Positions 1 through 7,633 of a DNA stretch of 64,000 nucleotides are shown here, piece after piece. The notes under the pieces were generated by a model. It was not told where the DNA came from. It saw only the letters and a program-made list of their open reading frames with translations, and searched no databases. Location: contig JANLFM010000003.1 in assembly GCA_024655865.1 (NCBI GenBank), positions 1 through 64,000 of the forward strand, given 5' to 3'. The translations under genes and the position numbers were made by a program. Positions within the stretch are counted from its first letter, which is position 1, and every line of letters begins with the position of its first letter. The stretch comes from Caldisericota bacterium (GTDB taxonomy: Bacteria; Caldisericota; JANLFM01).

Positions 1-1
1 C

Positions 2-175
2 TCTTCATTAAACTTCCAAACACCTTTCTCCTATCTTAAAGCTCAGCTTCCAGAGGTTAAGGATGGGATAAGGTATGTTATTCCTATCATCTTGGATAAG
101 GTAGTGGTAAAGTTAGGTCCTTGGAGTGGATACCATGTCTTGGCGCAGCACCAAGAAAAAGTGGACGGTTTTTAA
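2..175 (+). mobile_element. C-terminal tail of a probable IS transposase (5' end outside window)
   Basis: An open frame runs in from the window edge and stops with TAA at 173-175, giving about 57 residues with no start codon. The text SLNFQTPFSYL followed by a short basic tail resembles the region after the DDE catalytic core of integrase-type transposases (IS481/IS3-like), where a 'LN..TP' segment is common. The catalytic core would lie to the left and cannot be seen. I see no terminal inverted repeat between the stop codon and the end of rnpB at about 207. It may be an intact element cut by the window edge or a decayed remnant. The family assignment is tentative. Confidence 0.45.
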
Positions 176-206
176 GGCAAGTTTTACAAAGTCTTAAATT
201 AAAGAA

Positions 207-554
207 CGAGAGCAGGCCTATAAGCCGAATTCTGTCCCTTTCCTGAGAAAGGGTGCGGCCATCTCTCTAGGGAGCAGGTTACCCTGCTCCTCAAGCGATC
301 TACCCGAAGGCCAAAGGAGCGGGCCACTCTATCCTTCCTATTCGATCTTGCTCCGGGTGGGGTTTGCCAAGCCAGCTGGTCACCCAGTTGCTGGTGAGCT
401 CTTACCTCACCTTTTCACCTTCGCGGAAAAACCGCTGTGTGTTTTCTGTGGCACTTTCCTTGAGGTCGCCCTCACTGGGTGTTACCCAGCACCCTGCCCT
501 GTGGAGTTCGGACTTTCCTCGGGGATGACCCCGCGGCCGCACGGCCTACTCTCG
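207..554 (-). ncRNA. rnpB: RNase P RNA (bacterial type A)
   Basis: Read on the minus strand, the segment carries the signatures of bacterial RNase P RNA. GAGAGTAGGC at the 5' end pairs with GCCTGCTCTC at the 3' end to form P1. The conserved GAGGAAAGTCCGAACTCCAC block with CAGGGCAGGGTGCTGG follows, then an AGAGTGGCCCGCTCC arm, and near the 3' end ACAGAATTCGGCTTAT, the universal CRIV/CRV region. The length of about 350 nt is normal. It is the catalytic RNA that matures tRNA 5' ends. No protein gene is credible in this interval. Confidence 0.96.
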
Positions 555-564
555 TAACTATATA

Positions 565-593
565 ATAATATAAAAAGCTCACTATTGTAACAA
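565..593 (-). promoter_or_regulatory. rnpB promoter (-35/-10)
   Basis: On the minus strand TTGTTA (588-593) is followed after 17 nt by TATTAT (565-570), and the RNase P RNA P1 helix begins 11-12 nt further on. Spacing and AT content fit a housekeeping sigma factor. Prediction from sequence only. Confidence 0.5.
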
Positions 594-682
594 GCAAGGT
601 CCAAAGTGATCGGCGAAATCGCAGGAGTCAATCGCCCTAAGATAGGATTCATCAAGAACGCAAGAATTATATAGGAAAAAAT

Positions 683-710
683 TTGACAAACCGACAAATC
701 CTGGTGTAAT
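683..710 (+). promoter_or_regulatory. Promoter of the NlpC/P60 hydrolase gene
   Basis: A perfect -35 TTGACA (683-688) is followed after 16 nt by TGTAAT (705-710), just upstream of the ribosome binding site of the hydrolase gene. An alternative -10 (TAATTT, 18-nt spacer) overlaps it. Confidence 0.55.
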
Positions 711-743
711 TTGGGGCCTGTGGCAAAGGAAGGAGGGAAAATT

Positions 744-1871
744 TTGAAAAAGTTTGCTGCTATTTTTTTTGCTCTCGCGCTAATATTGCTTTTCCCCTTC
801 ACCGCCGAGGCTTTTAGCCACAAGGTTACGGTTGACGGGCTTCGTCTGCGTTCCGGTCCCGGAACATCCTACGAGGTAATTTCTACACTATATGAGGGAG
901 AAGAACTGGACGTTCTGGAGAAACAGGAAGGTTGGGCCAAAGTAAGAGTTGGTGACCTGGAAGGTTGGGTCTACACAGAGTATTTAACATGCCTGAAACA
1001 ATTGGCAGTAGATGCAGAGTTTTTGCGCTTAAGGTCAGAGCCCAGCCTAGATGCCGAGGTTATTGATCAGGCTCCTTACGGGACTATCCTTTCCGTTCTG
1101 GAAGAGCGGGAGGACTGGTGCAAGGTTCTTTATCATGATCAAGTAGGGTGGATGAAAAGCGAGTTTCTCGTAGACCCGGGGCGAATCGACTCCTCCCTTT
1201 TAAGCGTAGAGGAAACCCCACCTACTGCCATTAAGGTAGTAACTGTGGATTCCCTCAACGTACGCACTGGTCCCGGAACAGATTTTGAGAAAATTGGAAC
1301 TCTGAGCGGAGGGACCCTGGTTACCGTCCTCAAGGAGGATGGCCAGTGGTCCATGATCGAGTTTGAGGGAGGGAAGGCCTGGGTCTTCAATGAATATCTT
1401 TCCAACACTGACGCACAGTCTTTGATTCAAGCCCTGGGTGGGCCAGAAGTCATCGGGAACACCCCCCAGGTACCAGCCGCTTCTTCTCAGGAATCCACAA
1501 GCGGTTCTCTTGTGATTCAAATAGCGGAAAAATACCTCGGCGTTCCTTATGCCTGGGGCGGAGCGTCCCCCGAAGAGGGTTTCGATTGCGCCGGCTTCGT
1601 GAAATATGTTTTTGGAGAACTGGGAATTTCCTTGCCCCATGGTGCAGAGGCCATTTCTAATTACGGCGTTCCGGTAGCATTTGAGGATCTCCGCCCTGGA
1701 GATGTAATTTTCTTCCAGAACACCTATCGGTACGGAGTTTCCCACTTAGGAATATGGGTGGGGAATAACATGTTTATTCATGCACCTGAGCCAGGATCCG
1801 TGGTCTCCTACGAGGAATTGAAAGGGTTTTACTTGTCTCATTATTGGGGAGCGCGACGCCTAATACCTTAA
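744..1871 (+). CDS. Secreted cell-wall hydrolase: three SH3b domains plus NlpC/P60 peptidase
   Basis: Predicted exported gamma-D-glutamyl-type peptidoglycan endopeptidase of about 375 aa. The TTG start at 744 is chosen because AAGGAGGG lies 7 nt upstream and the resulting N-terminus (MKKFAAIFFALALILLF) is a clean signal peptide ending near AEA; a start at 711 would add charged residues before it. Three bacterial SH3 repeats follow (about 27-85, 90-145 and 165-225, each with an 'LRLRSGPG/LNVRTGPG' core), then an NlpC/P60 domain (about 258-375). The catalytic Cys sits in FDCAGFV (about residue 280), the His in VSHLG (about 332) and the third polar residue in FIHAP. It probably remodels peptidoglycan. 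A strong hairpin follows the stop. Confidence 0.93.
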   Translation: MKKFAAIFFALALILLFPFTAEAFSHKVTVDGLRLRSGPGTSYEVISTLYEGEELDVLEKQEGWAKVRVGDLEGWVYTEYLTCLKQLAVDAEFLRLRSEPSLDAEVIDQAPYGTILSVLEEREDWCKVLYHDQVGWMKSEFLVDPGRIDSSLLSVEETPPTAIKVVTVDSLNVRTGPGTDFEKIGTLSGGTLVTVLKEDGQWSMIEFEGGKAWVFNEYLSNTDAQSLIQALGGPEVIGNTPQVPAASSQESTSGSLVIQIAEKYLGVPYAWGGASPEEGFDCAGFVKYVFGELGISLPHGAEAISNYGVPVAFEDLRPGDVIFFQNTYRYGVSHLGIWVGNNMFIHAPEPGSVVSYEELKGFYLSHYWGARRLIP

Positions 1872-1903
1872 CAATTGTCAAGAATTTCCTGGTTGCTGCC
1901 TCT

Positions 1904-1956
1904 AACTGATCCCTGGAATGACCTTAAATTGGCTTCCCGGGGATCAGTTATTTTTG
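1904..1956 (+). terminator. Rho-independent terminator after the NlpC/P60 gene
   Basis: AACTGATCCC (1904-1913) pairs with GGGGATCAGTT (1939-1949), followed by a run of T residues. It separates the hydrolase gene from the L,D-transpeptidase gene. Confidence 0.65.
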
Positions 1957-2007
1957 GCACATAAGTTGCTGAACAAATTGTTAAAAAATGACGTCTAAAA
2001 GAAAAGA

Positions 2008-2619
2008 ATGGATAAAACAATTTTCCTGATATTTTTGTTGATCCTGGCAATTCTCCTTTTCCCATTAGGAGGTTCAGTGGAGGTTTTCTCCTCAGATGCT
2101 CCCCAGAATTTGTCCTGCGACTTTCTCTCCCCGTTGGTTTCTTCCCTGGATCTCGCCAAAGAGCTGGGGGGCCAGTACCTCAATAAAATTTCTGGTAATC
2201 TCAAGGAATTAAAATCGATCCTGCTTATAAATCAGAAAAAGATCGTTGTCTCACTTTCCCAGCAGACCCTTTATCTTATGGAGGGGGACAAAATTGTAGC
2301 CCTCTTTCCTACACTGACTGGGGCCAGAGGCATGGGCACCCCTCCTGGCCACTATACGGTTCTCTCTAAATACCGCTCAGTAACAATGGAAGGGCAAATT
2401 GGCACCCCCCTCGAATACAGGGTGGAGAATGTACCGTGGGTATTATTTTTCATTGATCGTACTTACGCCATTCACGGCAACTACTGGAAACCTCTGAATT
2501 TTTTCGGTAAAGACCCCTCTTTTACTGGCAGTCATGGATGCGTGGGACTCACTCCTGAAGACGCTAAAAAGGTCTACGATTGGGCTGAAGTGGGAACAGA
2601 GATCATTATCCAGGAATAG
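2008..2619 (+). CDS. L,D-transpeptidase (YkuD family)
   Basis: Predicted membrane-anchored or secreted L,D-transpeptidase of 203 aa that forms 3-3 cross-links in peptidoglycan or attaches proteins to it. An N-terminal hydrophobic helix (about 3-22) is followed by a spacer, and the YkuD domain starts near residue 75 (KKIVVSLSQQTLYL). The catalytic motif reads GSHGCVGLTPEDA, with the nucleophilic Cys near residue 178 and the partner His in AIHGNY. The start at 2008 has only a weak AAGAAAAG upstream. Its neighbours are a second wall enzyme and HU; it appears monocistronic. Confidence 0.92.
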   Translation: MDKTIFLIFLLILAILLFPLGGSVEVFSSDAPQNLSCDFLSPLVSSLDLAKELGGQYLNKISGNLKELKSILLINQKKIVVSLSQQTLYLMEGDKIVALFPTLTGARGMGTPPGHYTVLSKYRSVTMEGQIGTPLEYRVENVPWVLFFIDRTYAIHGNYWKPLNFFGKDPSFTGSHGCVGLTPEDAKKVYDWAEVGTEIIIQE

Positions 2620-2712
2620 ACCTTCCAGCACTACTGGAATCAGAAAGTTCAGCTTTTTTAGCCCTTTTTTATTCTCCAATATTAACTTTTTTAAAAATCT
2701 TTGCCCAAACTC

Positions 2713-2740
2713 TTGATTTAATGAGATTTTCTTGTATAAT
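2713..2740 (+). promoter_or_regulatory. Promoter of the HU gene
   Basis: TTGATT (2713-2718), a 16-nt spacer and a perfect TATAAT (2735-2740) lie about 80 nt upstream of the HU start codon, as expected for a highly expressed nucleoid protein. Confidence 0.7.
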
Positions 2741-2819
2741 ACGTCCTGGAAACCTTATGTTTCCGAGAAAATTTTGCCTGAGAAACGAAAAAACAAGGGC
2801 AAATGAGGAGGTGTAACAG

Positions 2820-3092
2820 ATGAATAAGCAGGAGTTCGTGGACAAGTTCGCAAAGGATCTGGGGACGACCAAGAAGTTTGCCGAGCAGGCAGTGAACGCT
2901 TTTTGGGGCATCGTCGAGGAAGTCTTGAAGAAGGGTGGAAAGCTCCAATTCGTTAATGAGGGGACATTCTCTGTAGCAAAGAGAGCTGCCCGCAAAGGCG
3001 TAAACCCCAGGACTGGAAAACCCATCACCATCCCTGCCAAAAAGGTCGTTAAATTTACCCCGGGAAAGAAACTAAAAGAAGCCGTCAAGTAA
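2820..3092 (+). CDS. hup: HU-family DNA-binding protein
   Basis: A 90-aa histone-like nucleoid protein that bends and compacts DNA as a dimer. It matches HU along its whole length: helices at the N-terminus (MNKQEFVDKFAKDLG), the GTFSV strand, and the arm with the signature GVNPRTGKPITIPAKKVVKF. The ribosome binding site GAGGAGGTG is among the strongest in the window and the promoter is near consensus, so high expression is expected. A strong terminator closes the unit. Confidence 0.97.
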   Translation: MNKQEFVDKFAKDLGTTKKFAEQAVNAFWGIVEEVLKKGGKLQFVNEGTFSVAKRAARKGVNPRTGKPITIPAKKVVKFTPGKKLKEAVK

Positions 3093-3113
3093 ACTCGCCA
3101 ACAACCTACGTCA

Positions 3114-3148
3114 AGCAAAAGGGCACCTTGCGGTGCCCTTTTGCTTTT
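3114..3148 (+). terminator. Rho-independent terminator after HU
   Basis: A 14-bp stem (3114-3127 with 3132-3145, core GGGCACC/GGTGCCC) with a four-base loop, followed by TTTT. Confidence 0.85.
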
Positions 3149-3167
3149 CATGGACTTTTTGTATAAT
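3141..3167 (+). promoter_or_regulatory. Possible promoter of the V-type ATPase operon
   Basis: TTGCTT (3141-3146) and TATAAT (3162-3167) with a short 15-nt spacer, about 40 nt before the first ATPase gene. It overlaps the tail of the HU terminator. The -10 is perfect; the -35 is uncertain. Confidence 0.4.
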
Positions 3168-3208
3168 TTGCTTTAGTTAGTCTTAGCCTTTATCTTTTAA
3201 AGGAAACC

Positions 3209-3544
3209 ATGGGAACTATGGAAACAAGCTCTGATAGCCAGTTTTTAGAAAACCTGCGCTCAAAGGAGCAGGAGCTTCAGAAGGAACTTGAAGAAACTCG
3301 TAAGCAAGCCAAAGCTCTAATGGAAAGAGCTCAAGAGGAAGCGGGAGTGATTCGTTCTAATGCTCTTCAGGAGATCGAGTCCCTAAGGGAGAAAAAGGCT
3401 TCTGAGGTTGAGCAAATCCTGAAAGAGCTGGAAGAGGAAAGCTCCCGTAAAATTGAGGCCTCAAAAAGCAAGATTTCTTCGAGGGCGCAGGCAAACTTAG
3501 AGCGAGCAATAGAGTTTGTGCTAAAAGAGGTTTTGCCGAAGTAA
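3209..3544 (+). CDS. V/A-type ATPase subunit H (G-like peripheral-stalk coiled coil)
   Basis: A 111-aa, almost entirely heptad-rich, charged helix. In archaeal A1AO ATPases a small coiled-coil H subunit pairs with subunit E to form the peripheral stalk and lies immediately before the I gene, exactly the position here. The assignment rests on that context and on the coiled-coil character, because sequence conservation in this family is low. AAAGGA precedes the ATG. Its stop codon abuts the ATG of the I subunit gene, so the two are translationally coupled. Confidence 0.8.
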   Translation: MGTMETSSDSQFLENLRSKEQELQKELEETRKQAKALMERAQEEAGVIRSNALQEIESLREKKASEVEQILKELEEESSRKIEASKSKISSRAQANLERAIEFVLKEVLPK

Positions 3545-5416
3545 ATGATCGTCCGGATGCGCAAGCTCTTGCTTTTCGGCAAAAAGGGGCTCTTGCCCTC
3601 TCTTCTGAATTTCCTGCAGGATGAAGGGTATTTTCAGGTCGAAAGTATTGAGGAAAACCATCTCTCGCAATATTCTGACACTTCAGAGCCCCAAGAGCTG
3701 GCTTTTCTTGAGAATCAGCTCACCAAGGTGAACTCCCTGATTAGTGCTCTGGGGAAATTTCTCCCCACACCATCTTCAGGAAGTCCTCTACCCCTTGAGG
3801 AACTCGAGGATAAAATTTTCGAATTAAAAAATAAGATAACTGCAAGTGAAGAGGAACTGGCCTTTTTAAACTCCTACAAGAAAGCCATCGATTCCCTGCT
3901 TCCCCTTTTGAAAACCGTCGAGGAAAGCCAAAGGTTTTCTGCTTTAGGCCTGGTCTCATCACCCAGGAATCAAAGAGAGCTCTTTAAGCTCAGAGAAGAT
4001 CTAAATTCAGTTACCGGGGGGAATTTCCAGTTTCAAACTAAATTAGTGGATGAAGCCCTCCTGGTGGCGGTAGTTGTCTATTTGAGGCAAGACGAACAAA
4101 AGGTGAAAGCGGCTGTCTCTTTAAGTGGAATTAGCGAGCTTGTCCTTCCCTCGTTTGTACAGGGTTTATCCGCCAGGGAAGCTTTAATGAGAATCCAGAA
4201 GCGTCTATCAGAACTCCCTTCAGAAATCAAAAAGCTCAAAGAGCAATTAAATCAAATAGCTCAGGAGCAGGGTTATTTCCTTTTAAAGCGCAAGCATGAG
4301 CTTCAGGATGAAATTGAACGGAAGAAAGCACAATTTCTCGCTAAGTCCTCAAACTTCCTCTTTCTTCTGGCTGGTTGGGCTCCAGAAGACAGGGTCCCAC
4401 AATTGGAGAAAAAAATAGGGGAGAAGTTCGGGGATCAAATCATTCTGGAAAAATTGGAGCTTTCGGAAGAGGACATCCACAGAGCACCAGTTCTTTTAAA
4501 AAACAACAGGATATTTCGTCCTTTCCAATTGCTTTTAGGGATTTTCCGTCCTCCGCGCTACGATCGTATCGATCCTACTCCTCTTGTCGCAATCTTCTAT
4601 CCCCTGTTTTTCGGCCTGATCATCGGTGATATTGGTTACGGAATAGTGCTCCTTGCTCTGTTTTTGCTCGCTTTCTTCCGGAGTAAGAAGGAGACTTTCC
4701 GCTCAGTGGCCTTAATTGGAACCCTGTGCTCCGCCTGGACCATCATCTTTGGAGTCCTCTTCGGGGAATTTTTCGGAACCCTGGGCGAATCCTTTGGTAT
4801 CCACCCCATCCTGCTTGACCGCATGCACGACCTCACTCCCTTTCTGATCATTGCTCTCAGTCTAGGCGTCTTGCAGATTTTCCTGGGATTTTTCATCGAA
4901 GTTTACCTATCTTTCAAGAATCATGAGACAAAAGAGGGGTTAGAAGCCCTGTTCATGGTATTTTGGGTTTCTGGAGCCTTAATTCTTCTTTTTGCCATTG
5001 TGGGGCTGCTTCCCGGCTCAGTCAAGCAGATCTCCACCTATCTGGGATTAGCCCTTCTCTTAGGAGGGTGGGTGGGAATTATTGTAGTCAGAGGGCCGGT
5101 AATGGGCGTAATAGAGCCTCTTTCGGTGACGGGAAATATCCTCTCCTACGCCCGTTTGTTTGGTGTGGGGATATCCGCAGTTTATCTGGCTTTCGCCGCC
5201 AATACCATTGGGGGGCTCTTTTCCAATATCTTTATCGCCGTAATCATTACCTTTATTGCGCACGTCATTTTTTTCACCTTAGGAATTATCAGCCCTATTG
5301 TGCAATCAGCCAGGTTGCACTTTGTGGAGTTTTTCTCCAAATTTAAATATCATGAACATCCCGGAAGGGTGTACAAACCTTTAATAAAATCCGAAAGGAA
5401 AGGAGAACAAGCATGA
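3545..5416 (+). CDS. ntpI: V-type ATPase subunit I (a-subunit, membrane)
   Basis: A 623-aa stator subunit. It has an N-terminal cytoplasmic half with long coiled coils (about residues 60-130 and 215-265) and a C-terminal half with 7-8 membrane helices starting around residue 345 (PLVAIFYPLFFGLIIGDIGYG, a hallmark of the family). Conserved polar and charged residues in the late helices, including the LSYARLFGVG stretch, form the ion half-channels. The length is typical of bacterial and archaeal I subunits. It overlaps the K gene by 4 nt. Confidence 0.96.
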   Translation: MIVRMRKLLLFGKKGLLPSLLNFLQDEGYFQVESIEENHLSQYSDTSEPQELAFLENQLTKVNSLISALGKFLPTPSSGSPLPLEELEDKIFELKNKITASEEELAFLNSYKKAIDSLLPLLKTVEESQRFSALGLVSSPRNQRELFKLREDLNSVTGGNFQFQTKLVDEALLVAVVVYLRQDEQKVKAAVSLSGISELVLPSFVQGLSAREALMRIQKRLSELPSEIKKLKEQLNQIAQEQGYFLLKRKHELQDEIERKKAQFLAKSSNFLFLLAGWAPEDRVPQLEKKIGEKFGDQIILEKLELSEEDIHRAPVLLKNNRIFRPFQLLLGIFRPPRYDRIDPTPLVAIFYPLFFGLIIGDIGYGIVLLALFLLAFFRSKKETFRSVALIGTLCSAWTIIFGVLFGEFFGTLGESFGIHPILLDRMHDLTPFLIIALSLGVLQIFLGFFIEVYLSFKNHETKEGLEALFMVFWVSGALILLFAIVGLLPGSVKQISTYLGLALLLGGWVGIIVVRGPVMGVIEPLSVTGNILSYARLFGVGISAVYLAFAANTIGGLFSNIFIAVIITFIAHVIFFTLGIISPIVQSARLHFVEFFSKFKYHEHPGRVYKPLIKSERKGEQA

Positions 5417-5736
5417 AGAAGTTAATCCTGGGAATTCTACTAACAGCAGTCGTAGTACTTGTCCTCACCCTCCCCGTTTTTGCCGCACAGGGGGAACAGC
5501 CAGCAGCAACCGCTCAGCAGCCAGCAGTTAACTGGAAGGCCATCTCGGCTGCCGTAGCTGTCTCGGTTAGCGCTTTGGCCTCGGCCTGGGCTCAATCTAA
5601 AATTGGATCCGCAGCAGCAGGGGCATTAGCCGAGAAGCCGGAATTGGGAGGTATTTTTATCGTGCTTGAAGCCATTCCGGAAACCATGATTATTCTTGGT
5701 TTTGTAGTTGCGCTCCTGATCATGATCATGGCGTAA
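5413..5736 (+). CDS. ntpK: V-type ATPase subunit K (c-ring proteolipid)
   Basis: A 107-aa rotor subunit: an N-terminal signal-like hydrophobic segment (1-24), a Q/A-rich linker, then a two-helix hairpin with a polar loop (AEKPELGG). The ion-binding carboxylate is E90 in IPETMII. Aligned by eye with Na+-type c subunits, Q61 matches the glutamine of helix 1 and E90-T91 match the Glu-Ser/Thr pair of helix 2, a combination associated with Na+ rather than H+ binding. It is the short single-hairpin type, not the duplicated 16-kDa Enterococcus NtpK form. Confidence 0.95.
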   Translation: MKKLILGILLTAVVVLVLTLPVFAAQGEQPAATAQQPAVNWKAISAAVAVSVSALASAWAQSKIGSAAAGALAEKPELGGIFIVLEAIPETMIILGFVVALLIMIMA

Positions 5737-6312
5737 ATGGAAAACCTCCTCAAGCTCCTTGTAAGCGAGGCAGAACAAGAGAAAAAAAGGATTCTGGAGG
5801 AAGCAGAATCCTATCGTCTGGGGTTAATCAAAAAGGCGCAGGAGGAAGCGGCCAGCCTCCGGGAACAAGCAGAGAGAGAAATCCAGTTGAAGGCCCACTC
5901 GGAAATCGAGAGGGCTAAAAGTGCTCTGGTGTTAAAGGAGCAGGCTGAGATTCTCAAAGCGAAGTCGCAATGGCTGGATAAGGTTTTCCAAGAAGCCAGA
6001 AACCGTTTAAGCTTGTTTCGCAATGACCCTAACTACCCTGCGATTCTCGAGTATTTGCTAAGCGAAGTTCTAAAAGAAAATGAGGAGCTGATACTAACCC
6101 TTAACCCTAAAGATGTAGAGATTGCGGAGCGAGTCAAAGCGAAAACGGGTACCGATTTTTCCATCTTTTCCGACGAAGCCGTGGACCCAGGGGTTCTGGC
6201 AAGTACTGCGGATGGGAGAATCAAGATTTTCAACACCCTTTCCGATCGCCTGGAAAGGGCCTGGCCGCACCTCGTGGTTGAGGTGGCCAGAATCCTGTGG
6301 GAGGAGAGTTGA
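5737..6312 (+). CDS. ntpE: V-type ATPase subunit E
   Basis: A 191-aa peripheral-stalk subunit. The first 80 residues form a long charged helix (EAEQEKKRILEEAESYR) that would pair with subunit H. The C-terminal half is the globular alpha/beta cap contacting the A3B3 head. The ATG follows directly on the K stop codon. The length is typical. Confidence 0.92.
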   Translation: MENLLKLLVSEAEQEKKRILEEAESYRLGLIKKAQEEAASLREQAEREIQLKAHSEIERAKSALVLKEQAEILKAKSQWLDKVFQEARNRLSLFRNDPNYPAILEYLLSEVLKENEELILTLNPKDVEIAERVKAKTGTDFSIFSDEAVDPGVLASTADGRIKIFNTLSDRLERAWPHLVVEVARILWEES

Positions 6313-7319
6313 GCGCAGACATCGGCTATATAAACGCCAGGTTAAAGGGAATGCATTCCCGCTTCCTTAAGGATAAGGATTGGGAAGAGCTCCTTAACGC
6401 CTATTCCCTTGAGGACCTCTTTTCCAGGCTGAAAAAAACCATCTATGGGGAGCAGGTTGAGGAGAGCCTGCAGGAGAAATCTGGCCTGGAGGCATTGGAT
6501 CACGCTCTCTCGCTTCACTGGATGCAGACCGTCCTGAAAGTTCAATCGTTTTTAAAAGGACCCTTGACCCTGGCACTAAACGCTTATTTCTGGAGGATTG
6601 ATCTGGCTAATTTGAAGGCTATACTGATCGCTTTAATTAAAGGGGTGGAAATGCCAGAGGCACCGCCCGTGGTGGGGACCCTGAACAGGTACCACTTAGA
6701 AGAGTTGGCCCGGTTAAAGGACTTAAAACAGATCAAAAATATGCTAGTAGCCTGGGGTCATCCTTTTAGGGAGCTTCTCTCAACTTTGCCAGAGGGAACT
6801 CTGGAGCCTAAAACGCTTGAGCTCTTTCTGGAAAAGGGCTTTTTCCAAATGATTAGGAAAAAGCTTAAGGGTCCCTTTTCCCTAAAAGCCTCAATCAGGA
6901 ATTACTGGAAAATGGAAGTGGATCTTTTAAACATCCGCAGCGCCCTTTTCCTGGAAAATTTACCTGACAGATCCAATCCCGAAAAGTTCTTCATTCCAGG
7001 AGGAAGGTTCATCGGGGTAACCGAGTTTGTGCGCCTCTCCAATAAAAACTTTAAGGAAACAACATGGCGGCGTATTGCTCGAATCGAGGATATGCGCATT
7101 CTTCAAAGTGTGAAGGGAATCGAGGACTTAGAAAGAATCATCCCCAGAAAACGCCTTGAAAATCTCAGACGACGTTACCGGGTCGATCCATTGGGCGCTG
7201 GAGTATTAATGGCCTTCCTTGAGGAGAAAGAATTCGAAATCACCAACATCAGGCTCATCGGAAGGTCAATTTATTACCAGATACCCCCAACAGAGGTGAA
7301 GGCTTACCTTGTTATATAG
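6309..7319 (+). CDS. ntpC: V-type ATPase subunit C (d, rotor adaptor)
   Basis: A 336-aa cytoplasmic adaptor seating the central stalk on the c-ring. I chose the TTG at 6309, which overlaps the E stop as TTGA: it gives MSADIGYINARLKGMHSRFL, matching the usual family N-terminus (YINARVRGM). GGAGGAG lies a few bases upstream. A GTG at 6297 is possible but adds residues unlike the family. All-helical composition and length agree with NtpC/AtpC. Confidence 0.92.
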   Translation: MSADIGYINARLKGMHSRFLKDKDWEELLNAYSLEDLFSRLKKTIYGEQVEESLQEKSGLEALDHALSLHWMQTVLKVQSFLKGPLTLALNAYFWRIDLANLKAILIALIKGVEMPEAPPVVGTLNRYHLEELARLKDLKQIKNMLVAWGHPFRELLSTLPEGTLEPKTLELFLEKGFFQMIRKKLKGPFSLKASIRNYWKMEVDLLNIRSALFLENLPDRSNPEKFFIPGGRFIGVTEFVRLSNKNFKETTWRRIARIEDMRILQSVKGIEDLERIIPRKRLENLRRRYRVDPLGAGVLMAFLEEKEFEITNIRLIGRSIYYQIPPTEVKAYLVI

Positions 7320-7626
7320 GGTGTGTTTCATAACTGATACCGAGTTAGAGACGGGGTTCCGCCTGGGAGGCGCCGAAGTTTATAGTGTGAGGGATCAAAA
7401 GGAGCTCCTTCAGACATTCAGAGTGCTGATTGCTGACGAAAAGGTAGGGCTCATAGCGGTCCAGGAGAATTTCTTCCCGGAGCTCAAAAAGTCCTTCCAG
7501 AAAGAGCTGAAAAGCGGCTGGCCCTTGGTTATCCCATTTCCCTCTGCCGCAATACAGGAGGAGAAAAGGGATCATGTGGCCGAGATGATAAAAGAAGCAA
7601 TCGGGTATTATGTGAAACTGAGGTAA
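7309..7626 (+). CDS. ntpF: V-type ATPase subunit F
   Basis: A 105-aa central-stalk subunit with a Rossmann-like fold. The N-terminus ([19 protein letters not shown]) is the family signature. It begins at TTG inside the 3' end of the C gene (overlap 11 nt), which keeps the first beta strand. The C-terminal helix ([17 protein letters not shown]) inserts into the A3B3 head in characterised enzymes. Confidence 0.92.
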   Translation: MLYRVCFITDTELETGFRLGGAEVYSVRDQKELLQTFRVLIADEKVGLIAVQENFFPELKKSFQKELKSGWPLVIPFPSAAIQEEKRDHVAEMIKEAIGYYVKLR

Positions 7627-7633
7627 TGAAAAA

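Noticed and set aside
348..823. Open frames across and near rnpB on both strands
   Set aside because: They overlap the RNase P RNA or the divergent promoter region and show no protein family.
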